From Bacteroidota bacterium (GTDB lineage Bacteria > Bacteroidota > Ignavibacteria > UBA10030 > BY39), in the NCBI GenBank assembly GCA_018830765.1, contig JAHJRJ010000312.1, positions 1 to 6,757 of the forward strand: 6,757 nt of DNA. The letters are read 5' to 3'. Below, one piece after another: positions 1 to 5,869 of this stretch. The position numbers and the translations under genes were made by a program. Each line of letters opens with the position of its first letter. Position 1 is the stretch's first letter. Under the pieces are notes generated by a model. It had not been told where the DNA came from and did not search any database. It was given only the letters and a program-made list of their open reading frames with translations.

Positions 1-57
1 AGGCGCATCACCTTCAAGTTCCAACATACCGTCGCGAAATTTGAAAGTAGAGTTCAC
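1..57 (-). CDS. 5' end of an unidentified gene, partial; possible XPB-like helicase N-terminus
   Basis: A minus-strand reading frame opens with GTG two bases after the stop of the restriction-modification gene and stays open for 19 codons to the window edge. It reads V/M-NSTFKFRDGMLELEGDAP. The frame is closed upstream by a stop at 94-96, so the start must be this GTG or the internal ATG at 25-27. An ATG one base upstream (57-59) is dead because TGA follows at once. No convincing Shine-Dalgarno is visible, so translation would probably depend on coupling to the upstream gene. The strand pattern 'FRDGMLELEGDAP' resembles the first strands of XPB-type superfamily 2 helicases, which begin with a short 'xxxGTIxxxGDA' segment. 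That is a resemblance over only a dozen residues, recalled from family knowledge, and no helicase motif lies inside the window. It may be another protein, or no gene at all. Confidence 0.4.
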   Translation of the reverse strand, partial: MNSTFKFRDGMLELEGDAP

Positions 58-59
58 AT

Positions 60-3000
60 CTATAATTCTATATTGTAAAGCTTCATTACGATTTTATCTG
101 TACTTTCTTGTAGCTTTGTAATTTGCTTTGCAACACTCTTAATTTGATTAGATATTTCAGCTTTCTTTTTTGTAAGAAGATTTAAATCAAGCGGAAGCTC
201 AACGTCATCAAGAATTTCTTTAAGGGTTTTGTTCTTGTAGTCTTCTAACATAATATTGAGTAAATCAATGTTCTGTTTCTCGCCTTTGACTTCTACAACT
301 GACCCATCAACACTCATAAGCCGAATAGTTGCTCTCGACTCTAACAGCGTCTCTCCTACTGCATTGACTTTAGCTAATGTGAACTGTTCCGGGTTAATTT
401 GGCCGAGTGTATAGCTAATGGCATCGTTTCTTTTCAAAGGACGCGCGCCGCCCCATCCCAAACTACTTACAATTGCTTTATCGTTTAGCGGAGGTACTTT
501 TTCAACAAAATACTTCTTGTTGATGAATTGAGTATCCGTAATATAACGGGTAAGCTCTAACAATTTCGATCGCTCATCAATCATTTTATCAACAAGCTCA
601 ACAATCTTATCGTGTAACTTTTGTTCTTCCTTTGTCTTTATCGGTTTGATTGGAAGTTTTTGACAAAATTCCTTTGGGAAAAAATATTTGTCGCCGCGCT
701 TACTTCCCTTATGCTCGAAGTAATATTCAATTACCTTCGAGTTGAGAACACCAAGTATGTATTTGATTGATTCCGTTATATTATTTTTGAGTTTGATTAA
801 GAATATGTTTCGTTCTCCGTAATATTCTCCTTCTGAATATCCAAATATATTTGAAGTTGGCCAGACGGAGACAATAATTATTTTACCCGAGAAGATGTCT
901 TTTGACCGTGCCCAGTGCATTGAATACCATGGGAGTTTACCTTCTTGAAACTCACGTTTCCTTTCAAGAATATTCCTAAATTTCTTTAAGTGTTCGTAAA
1001 TTCGAGTATAATCTTTTATTTTAGTTTCCTTGTTGACATAAAGACACTTTAGATCGGAATAAATCATATTTGATGGTAGATAACCTGTTACCTCAGAAGT
1101 CTTGAATATCCTTTTTATCAATTCCAAATCTTTTGGTGTCGGTCTTATTTTTTTGTGAATCTCATCCTCTTTTACGTAGAAAATTCCATCACCTTGTTTA
1201 ATGTCATATTCTTCAATTGTACTATGAGTAAGTAATTCAATGTTTTCTCTTGTAACCGAATCAGCACCGCTGACAAGTCCTTGATTTATCGTACAAAACT
1301 CATCCAACGGTTTACCGGCTTTTTCAATTGTCTTCAGTATGTTTTTGTGTTTCTTATGGATAAAGAGGTGCCATTCTTCGTTAGTAAGTTCTCCTTGTGC
1401 CGTTGCGCTATCGTACACATCGATATACTCGTCTGAGTATTCTTTTTTGCCAATATGCGCAGCGAGGTGCTTGAATAATTTGAGAATATTTTCCTGAACA
1501 TTTGGCGAAAACAGTTCCTTCACTTGAGCAATTTTGATAGAGTTTTTCTTCCGGGCTTCAGCGTGAAGCTTTGTGTTTTTCTTTTCCAAAACGAAAATAA
1601 CGTTGAATTGACCTTTAGCGCTTTCGAAAAGTTTTGTCGGACCAAAGTGAATCACTTCCTTGATGATTGCGTTATCTAGTATATATCGCCGCAAGTTACT
1701 GGCACCAACGGCAGTAAGCCAGTACGATGTTGTGATGAAGCAAAGCAAACCGTTTTGGCGCAGCTTCGACAGCCCAAGCTCGATAAAGAAATGATAATAA
1801 TCCATCTTGCCTTGATAGAATTCTCTCCCGATGGGCAGCCCCTTCGTACGGCGGAATAATTCTTTATGGTCATCCTCGCGGATGTAAGGCGGGTTGGCGA
1901 GGCAGTAATCAAAATCGTTAGACGTATAAATCTTCTCAAAGATTTTCTGTTTTGCGCTATCGCGTCCAAACCGGATAAGATGATTGCCGACGTTGTAAGT
2001 TCCGGTTTCTTCCTTTATGAATAATTCTACAGCATCGTTATAAAGAGTAAGTGAATCTCCCTGGACAACTGCAATGGGTGTTCCTTCCTTAATTATCGCT
2101 TGCTTGCGAACCGACATTTCCCTAATTACTGGAGTTAGCTGAATAAGAAGATTGATTTCTGTTATGTAATAAGGGAATGGTGATATTTCCATTCCAAATA
2201 ACCCAAAGAGAATCGCTCGCCGCATAAGTTCAACATCTTCAAAAGATTTGTTCTGTGGAAATGCCATTTCACGTATGCGCCGCGCCGCTTCAACAAGAAA
2301 GCCGCCTGAGCCTACAGCAACATCTATTATTTTCTTGGGGATATATTTTTTCTTTTCTTCATTGAAGAAGGCATCATTGTTGGTAAAGCCCACACGATCC
2401 CACATGAATCGAATAACATTCCGGTCGGTATAGTACTGACCTTTATTTTGCTTATCAATGATGTCGAGTTCTTGCTCGTAGATCATGCCGAGGGCATCGT
2501 CCTTGAGCGCGCCTAAGTAGAAGTTGGCAAGTTCATATAGAGCATCGACAAGGATTGGTTCGCTTGGTTCATACCATGTGTAATTGTTCGGTGTTCGATA
2601 CAGCCATTGATATTTCGCGCCGGCAAATTGAAAAGCTTGATTCAGTACCTGGCGAATTTCTTTCCCCAAATTTTGATACCACTTCTCAAATCCTCCATCC
2701 GTTAAGGTTGATTCTATGAAGCCGATATCTTCCCACATACGCGCAAGAAGAATTCGTGCCATCGTGAAATAGGCAACACGATAGAAGTAAATGTTGAGTG
2801 CACGGGCTTGTGTTGTTTTTGGAAGAGCATTAAGATAGTCATGCAATCGTTCTGGTGTAATCGAACTTTGTGTGTCGGCAAGCGATGGGTCAATTTCTTT
2901 GCTGATGAAATCAAGCTCCCGCACTATATCTTTTGCCAAATCAGGATTATGTTCCGGAAAAAGTTCAATGTTTCCCTTCTGATTGAGAGCATCCTTCTCA

Positions 3001-3659
3001 AACCATTCAACTATCTGTTTGAGTTTAAGTGTCAGGTGATTGACGTTCAGAGTTTCGTTACCAACCCAACCAGCGCTGTTGCATATTCGTTCTATCTTTT
3101 TCGCTGCATCGAGCGAACAATATGAGAACGTTTCAACAAAGTGCAGAAACTTATTTGTGTTTTCTTTTTCAAGAACAGTATTTTTGTTATACTTGAAATC
3201 TTTGTAGAGTGTCAGAAAGCTAAAATCGAACTCAGTAAGCTCTTCATGAGAATCTACTGTGTACACGTCCATCTCTCGCATGTTTGTGAGAACACCATAG
3301 CGAACTTTATAAAAACGGATGTAACGACTGATTTGAGGGATGTGTTTCTTGATAGTCTGTTCTGTTACAGCTGTGGACTTCGTATCGAAAAGGAAAGGAT
3401 GGGTAAAAGTATCGACAGGAAGAAAGTCAGGCACGTTTCCTTCCTCGCTCTGTTCAGCCCAGATAGTTCCACCCAACGTGAAACCGAGAACATGCTCAAG
3501 AAATTTTCGAAAAAGGATTGGTTGAATCAGTTTTCGTTCATCAGAATGCGCTTGCTTAACATATTCTTCGTAATTTTTCGTTCGGCTATATTTAGAATAA
3601 TCTACTAAACCGAGTATTTCAACCGTTTTCTTTACTAAACTCGAAGGATTGGTTTGCAT
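60..3659 (-). CDS. Type IIG-like fused restriction endonuclease / N6-adenine DNA methyltransferase
   Basis: A single-chain restriction-modification enzyme of 1199 residues, expected to methylate adenine in a specific target using S-adenosylmethionine and to cut unmodified DNA. The N-terminal domain (about 40-160) looks like a PD-(D/E)XK nuclease: Glu41, Pro77-Asp78, then Asp92-Thr-Lys94 and a 'GVLTN' strand at 122-126, as in type I/IIG restriction domains. A mainly helical linker follows (about 200-395). The methyltransferase has motif X-like 'GQYYT' (407-411), motif I 'DVAVGSGGF' (446-454), motif II around 'GMEIS' (489-493), motif III near 'VVQGDS' (531-536) and catalytic motif IV NPPY (589-592). 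A TaqI-type specificity domain spans about 790-1010. A segment at about 1040-1150 and a C-terminal coiled coil ending 'VMKLYNIEL' complete it. The ATG is the first possible start (in-frame stop TAA at 3663-3665) and has no Shine-Dalgarno. BREX PglX is the main alternative but normally lacks the nuclease domain. Confidence 0.9.
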   Translation of the reverse strand: MQTNPSSLVKKTVEILGLVDYSKYSRTKNYEEYVKQAHSDERKLIQPILFRKFLEHVLGFTLGGTIWAEQSEEGNVPDFLPVDTFTHPFLFDTKSTAVTEQTIKKHIPQISRYIRFYKVRYGVLTNMREMDVYTVDSHEELTEFDFSFLTLYKDFKYNKNTVLEKENTNKFLHFVETFSYCSLDAAKKIERICNSAGWVGNETLNVNHLTLKLKQIVEWFEKDALNQKGNIELFPEHNPDLAKDIVRELDFISKEIDPSLADTQSSITPERLHDYLNALPKTTQARALNIYFYRVAYFTMARILLARMWEDIGFIESTLTDGGFEKWYQNLGKEIRQVLNQAFQFAGAKYQWLYRTPNNYTWYEPSEPILVDALYELANFYLGALKDDALGMIYEQELDIIDKQNKGQYYTDRNVIRFMWDRVGFTNNDAFFNEEKKKYIPKKIIDVAVGSGGFLVEAARRIREMAFPQNKSFEDVELMRRAILFGLFGMEISPFPYYITEINLLIQLTPVIREMSVRKQAIIKEGTPIAVVQGDSLTLYNDAVELFIKEETGTYNVGNHLIRFGRDSAKQKIFEKIYTSNDFDYCLANPPYIREDDHKELFRRTKGLPIGREFYQGKMDYYHFFIELGLSKLRQNGLLCFITTSYWLTAVGASNLRRYILDNAIIKEVIHFGPTKLFESAKGQFNVIFVLEKKNTKLHAEARKKNSIKIAQVKELFSPNVQENILKLFKHLAAHIGKKEYSDEYIDVYDSATAQGELTNEEWHLFIHKKHKNILKTIEKAGKPLDEFCTINQGLVSGADSVTRENIELLTHSTIEEYDIKQGDGIFYVKEDEIHKKIRPTPKDLELIKRIFKTSEVTGYLPSNMIYSDLKCLYVNKETKIKDYTRIYEHLKKFRNILERKREFQEGKLPWYSMHWARSKDIFSGKIIIVSVWPTSNIFGYSEGEYYGERNIFLIKLKNNITESIKYILGVLNSKVIEYYFEHKGSKRGDKYFFPKEFCQKLPIKPIKTKEEQKLHDKIVELVDKMIDERSKLLELTRYITDTQFINKKYFVEKVPPLNDKAIVSSLGWGGARPLKRNDAISYTLGQINPEQFTLAKVNAVGETLLESRATIRLMSVDGSVVEVKGEKQNIDLLNIMLEDYKNKTLKEILDDVELPLDLNLLTKKKAEISNQIKSVAKQITKLQESTDKIVMKLYNIEL

Positions 3660-3698
3660 GGGTTAAATATAAATATAGAATTTTAGAAAGGCAATCAA

Positions 3699-4280
3699 TC
3701 AACCTATCTTAAACGATTCATAGGTGTTTCTTATAAACTCGCTCTGCGGGTTTAGTTTTAACGCTTTTTCAAACCACAACTTAGCTTTTTGTGGCGACTT
3801 ACTTTTGCCTACCAAATAACTTACCGCCATATCATTGTATGCAAGACTGTTAGTCGGGTCGATCTTTATTGCTTTGTTCAACTCCGCCGAAGGCGGACTG
3901 CCCTCGGTTTCTTCGCCAATCATACAAAGCATCCAGCCGAGATTACGGTTGATTTCGGTGTGATTAGGTTCCAACTTGTCGGCAATTCTTAAATGGTGGA
4001 TAGCACGCTGGAAGCTCATCGTTCTTCCTAAAGCGCAGCCGAGCAGGTAATGGCTTTGGTAAAAATCAGGTTTATAGTTTACAGCTTTTTCCAGCGGGTC
4101 GATTGCCAAAACCGGCGAGCCGAGATGCAAATACATATCTCCGATAAAACAAAGAGTCGGAACAAAATCCGGATATTCTTTTATTAATTCCTCCGCCATT
4201 TCCACAGCGCCCATAAAATCGCCAGCATCGGCCATTGATGTAGCTTTCATCATTACGTCATATATTTTGTTCTCAGACAT
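3699..4280 (-). CDS. Tetratricopeptide-repeat (TPR) protein
   Basis: A 193-residue protein made almost entirely of TPR helix pairs, so it is most likely a protein-protein interaction scaffold; its partner cannot be read from the sequence. About five repeats are visible, at roughly 5-37, 38-71, 72-105, 106-142 and 143-179, each ending in a 'xxxPD/PN/PT/PQ' turn (for example YPDF, KPDF, EPNH, DPTN, NPQS). There is no signal peptide or membrane segment, so a cytoplasmic location is expected. The ATG has an AGGAG Shine-Dalgarno 8 bases upstream. The fourth repeat is about three residues too long and contains 'EGSPPSAE' (126-133), encoded by a GC-rich palindrome; two prolines fall where helix B should be. 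The restriction-modification gene starts 39 bases downstream. Co-transcription is possible, but no functional link is evident. Confidence 0.85.
   Translation of the reverse strand: MSENKIYDVMMKATSMADAGDFMGAVEMAEELIKEYPDFVPTLCFIGDMYLHLGSPVLAIDPLEKAVNYKPDFYQSHYLLGCALGRTMSFQRAIHHLRIADKLEPNHTEINRNLGWMLCMIGEETEGSPPSAELNKAIKIDPTNSLAYNDMAVSYLVGKSKSPQKAKLWFEKALKLNPQSEFIRNTYESFKIG
3883..3897. repeat. GC-rich palindrome inside the TPR gene (in-frame palindromic insertion)
   Basis: TCCGCCGAAGGCGGA is a perfect 6-bp inverted repeat around a 3-base centre. It is markedly richer in GC than its surroundings and encodes the core of 'SPPSAE' on the minus strand. It coincides with the only over-long TPR unit of the host protein, which suggests a small palindromic element inserted in frame. 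In RNA it would form a short, stable hairpin. No second copy is seen in this window. Confidence 0.6.
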
Positions 4281-4288
4281 AATATTTT

Positions 4289-4293
4289 CTCCT
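4289..4293 (-). promoter_or_regulatory. Shine-Dalgarno of the TPR gene
   Basis: AGGAG on the minus strand, 8 bases before the ATG at 4278-4280. It fixes the start of the TPR gene and shows that the host uses SD-guided initiation at least for some genes. Confidence 0.75.
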
Positions 4294-4300
4294 GATTAAC

Positions 4301-4338
4301 CTTCGTGGTTCTTCGTGCCTACTCCGTGTGTCTTCGTG
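4301..4338. repeat. Four-unit CTTCGTG repeat element (copy 1)
   Basis: Four 7-base units lie in the 95-base spacer between the transporter and TPR genes: CTTCGTG (4301-4307), CTTCGTG (4311-4317), CTCCGTG (4322-4328) and CTTCGTG (4332-4338). The gaps are 3, 4 and 3 bases, so units recur every 10, 11 and 10 bases, close to one turn of the DNA helix. The layout matches the CTTTGCG arrays at 5675-5766. The rest of the spacer (4339-4375) is AT-rich with no clear hairpin or terminator. Confidence 0.75.
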
Positions 4339-4375
4339 TAATAATAAATATGGTCTTTTGTTACATAATAATCAA

Positions 4376-5122
4376 TCATATTATCATCTTCAACCCGGCT
4401 ATCAATAGCACCGCACCCAACAGCCTTTGTAAAACCGTTGGGTTAAATTTATATGCGCCGAGCCGTGAACCGATTTGTCCGCCGGCGACAACAACAATCC
4501 CCAATATCAAAATTATATCCCAATGTATTGTATACGACAAGACCTTGGCAAACAAACCGCTGAGGGAATTCAAAACGATGAAAGCTGAAGAAACAGCCGC
4601 CGTCTTTTTTACATCAGCCCAACCCATCAATAATAATAACGGACTGAGGAAAATTCCACCTCCAATACCTGTAATGCCTGCAAGAATTCCCAATAAAAAA
4701 CCGACTGGAATACCTATCAGAAATATTCTATCTCTCACTTTTTCCCAACGCGATTCCAATTGATTCTTGACTAATAATAGTCGGAAGCTTGCTAACAGCA
4801 AAACCCCACCTAAAATAATTATAAATACATCTTGCGGGACTTTAATTAGGCCACCGAAAAACGCACCCGGAATTGAGCCGATTATAAATGGCAACAAAAG
4901 TTTATAATTAAAATGTTTTGCACGATAGTAATTAATAAACCCGCCTACCGCAACAATAATGTTTAGGACTAACACTACTGGGGCAATTTCGGATCGGGCT
5001 ACACCGAGTAAAGCAAACAAAGCTAAATAACCCGAAGCGCCGCCGTGTCCAACACTCGAATATAAAAACGCAATTATCAAAAACAATGGAAGGACTTCCC
5101 ATGATAGACCAAACTCAGCCAA
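4376..5122 (-). CDS. TauE/SafE-family (TSUP) membrane transporter, putative sulfite/organosulfonate exporter
   Basis: A 248-residue inner-membrane protein with about eight hydrophobic segments (roughly 10-25, 29-41, 45-66, 74-93, 98-117, 132-162, 168-184 and 190-207, plus a final one at 228-248). The two family glycine motifs are present: 'SSVGHGGASGYLA' near 22-34 in the N-terminal half and 'GITGIGGGIFLSP' near 149-161 in the C-terminal half, reflecting the internal duplication of this family. Members move sulfite, sulfoacetate or related sulfur anions; the substrate here is not determined. The frame is open to a TTG at 5195-5197, which would mean an 83-base overlap with the MOSC gene. The chosen TTG at 5120-5122 instead overlaps the MOSC stop by 8 bases, has GGGAG 6 bases upstream and gives a typical family length. 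It is probably coupled to the MOSC gene. A link to sulfur handling around Moco is inference. Confidence 0.85.
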   Translation of the reverse strand: MAEFGLSWEVLPLFLIIAFLYSSVGHGGASGYLALFALLGVARSEIAPVVLVLNIIVAVGGFINYYRAKHFNYKLLLPFIIGSIPGAFFGGLIKVPQDVFIIILGGVLLLASFRLLLVKNQLESRWEKVRDRIFLIGIPVGFLLGILAGITGIGGGIFLSPLLLLMGWADVKKTAAVSSAFIVLNSLSGLFAKVLSYTIHWDIILILGIVVVAGGQIGSRLGAYKFNPTVLQRLLGAVLLIAGLKMII

Positions 5123-5618
5123 TATCGACTCCCAATTTTTCAATATGAATGGTTTCAACTTTAATTGGTGAACGAACAACTTCACACACATCTCCAACCT
5201 GAAGCGTTCCTCCTTTAATCACTCTTGCAAATATTCCCTCACGCGGCAATACACAATCCCCTGCTTTGTAATATATTGCGCACTTTGAGTGACATTCTTT
5301 TCCGATCTGTGTTATTTCCAATTCTGCATTTCCAATTATTATTACGTCGCCTACGTGTAAACCGGGAATATCGATAAATTCTGTTGTGATGTTTTCCGCA
5401 AATGCACCGGGACGCACGTTCAATCCCTTCGCTCGCATTTTCTCAATGCTTTCTATTGCGAGGAAACTCACCTGACGGTGCCACTTGCCGGCGTGGACAT
5501 CCCCTTCAATTCCCCAGTCTTCTATTAACTTCACTGAATCAACATTTGTTTTAGGGATACCTTTTTTCTTGCTGATGTTGAGAGCTATCACTTTGCCTAA
5601 ATGTTTGTCATTAGTCAT
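5115..5618 (-). CDS. MOSC-domain protein (molybdenum-cofactor sulfurase C-terminal domain family)
   Basis: A 167-residue protein consisting of one MOSC domain. MOSC domains are predicted sulfur carriers that act on or bind the molybdenum cofactor or its enzymes; small stand-alone versions have no settled reaction. Hallmarks are 'GIEGDVHAGKWHRQVS' (36-51), 'RPGAFAENI' (69-77), the conserved cysteine region 'IGKECHSKCAIYY' (105-117; Cys109, His110, Cys113) and 'DCVLPREGIFARV' (121-133). The likely sulfur-carrying residue is one of these cysteines. The start is uncertain: the ATG used is the middle one of three ATGs in a 7-base tandem repeat, with no Shine-Dalgarno. Its first six or so residues fall before the usual 'GKVIAxNIS' beginning of the family. 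It lies downstream of moeA on the same strand and overlaps the transporter gene, which supports a Moco-related role. Confidence 0.9.
   Translation of the reverse strand: MTNDKHLGKVIALNISKKKGIPKTNVDSVKLIEDWGIEGDVHAGKWHRQVSFLAIESIEKMRAKGLNVRPGAFAENITTEFIDIPGLHVGDVIIIGNAELEITQIGKECHSKCAIYYKAGDCVLPREGIFARVIKGGTLQVGDVCEVVRSPIKVETIHIEKLGVDIG
5129..5133 (-). promoter_or_regulatory. Shine-Dalgarno deciding the transporter start
   Basis: GGGAG on the minus strand, 6 bases before the TTG at 5120-5122, inside the last codons of the MOSC gene. It supports the short start of the TauE/SafE gene over the TTG at 5195-5197 or the ATG at 5189-5191. Confidence 0.55.
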
Positions 5619-5625
5619 TGGTCAT
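5605..5625 (-). repeat. Three tandem 7-base ATGACNA repeats over the MOSC start
   Basis: On the minus strand the units ATGACCA, ATGACTA and ATGACAA follow without a gap at 5619-5625, 5612-5618 and 5605-5611. Because the unit is 7 bases, the three ATGs lie in three different frames; only the middle one (5616-5618) reads into the MOSC protein. Confidence 0.75.
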
Positions 5626-5674
5626 TCGTAAATAGCTTAGAGCGCAGAGCAAAGAGCATCATATATTTGAAATC

Positions 5675-5766
5675 CTCTGCGTTCTTTGCGCCTTTTTTGC
5701 GCACTTTGCGGTTTATAAAAAAAGTTTAACCGCAAAGAACACAAAGTATACACAAAGGTCGCAAAG
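5675..5766. repeat. Inverted pair of four-unit CTTTGCG/CGCAAAG arrays (copies 2 and 3)
   Basis: Left arm: CTCTGCG (5675-5681), CTTTGCG (5684-5690), TTTTGCG (5695-5701), CTTTGCG (5704-5710). Right arm, opposite orientation: CGCAAAG (5731-5737), CACAAAG (5740-5746), CACAAAG (5751-5757), CGCAAAG (5760-5766). Both arms have gaps of 2, 4 and 2 bases and both are 36 bases long, so the units pair one to one. The inner 10 bases, 5704-5713 and 5728-5737, are perfectly complementary around an AT-rich 14-base loop. The whole could form a long, slightly mismatched cruciform or RNA hairpin. No T-run follows the stem on either strand, which argues against an ordinary terminator. Confidence 0.8.
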
Positions 5767-5832
5767 GGTTTTATCTTGAGTTTTATGTGTTTCGTTGTTT
5801 GTCTCTTGTCGTTAAATCTTTTAATCATTTCA

Positions 5833-5864
5833 ATCTTATAATCTTGTAATTTTGCTATCTTGCA
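5833..5864. repeat. 8-base-period AT-rich repeat after moeA
   Basis: Four consecutive octamers, ATCTTATA, ATCTTGTA, ATTTTGCT and ATCTTGCA, lie just past the moeA stop. They are a degenerate tandem array with consensus ATCTTRYA. Function unknown. Confidence 0.55.
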
Positions 5865-5869
5865 ATATT

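Larger units (their letters stand above)
5619..5869. other. Gene-free spacer between moeA and the MOSC gene, built of short repeats
   Basis: No credible gene is seen in these 251 bases. In order they hold the end of the ATGACNA heptads, a CGCAGAG/CAAAGAG stretch (5643-5656), the paired CTTTGCG arrays (5675-5766), a loosely rhythmic CAA/CGA-rich stretch (about 5785-5815) and an 8-base-period AT-rich array (5833-5864). No hairpin followed by a T-run was found, so no intrinsic terminator for moeA is called. Confidence 0.6.

Noticed and set aside
2808..3608. Plus-strand open frames of 105 and 155 codons opposite the restriction-modification gene
   Set aside because: They lie entirely antisense to a strongly conserved coding region, have no recognisable domain and show cysteine- and phenylalanine-rich composition typical of shadow frames.
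60..3659. BREX PglX or DISARM DrmMI methyltransferase
   Set aside because: Size and methylase type fit, but the N-terminal PD-(D/E)XK-like domain points to a type IIG enzyme and no BREX or DISARM partner gene is visible; genes left of the window could change this.
4345..4375. Sigma-70-like promoter before the TPR gene (TTGATT, 17 bases, CATATT on the minus strand)
   Set aside because: Only a weak match in AT-rich DNA, and the host group may use a different promoter consensus, so it is not distinguishable from chance.
4305..4763. Plus-strand open frame of 152 codons
   Set aside because: It is antisense to the transporter gene and begins in the repeat array; no family resemblance and no ribosome binding site.
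5704..5737. Intrinsic terminator for moeA
   Set aside because: The 10-bp stem is real, but its loop is long and AT-rich and no T-run follows on either strand.
5675..5766. CRISPR array
   Set aside because: Units are only 7 bases with 2-4 base gaps and face in opposite directions; there are no long spacers or cas genes.
5637..5828. Minus-strand open frame of 63 codons in the moeA-MOSC spacer
   Set aside because: It translates the CTTTGCG/CGCAAAG arrays and has a low-complexity, Lys/Arg-rich product with no credible start signal.
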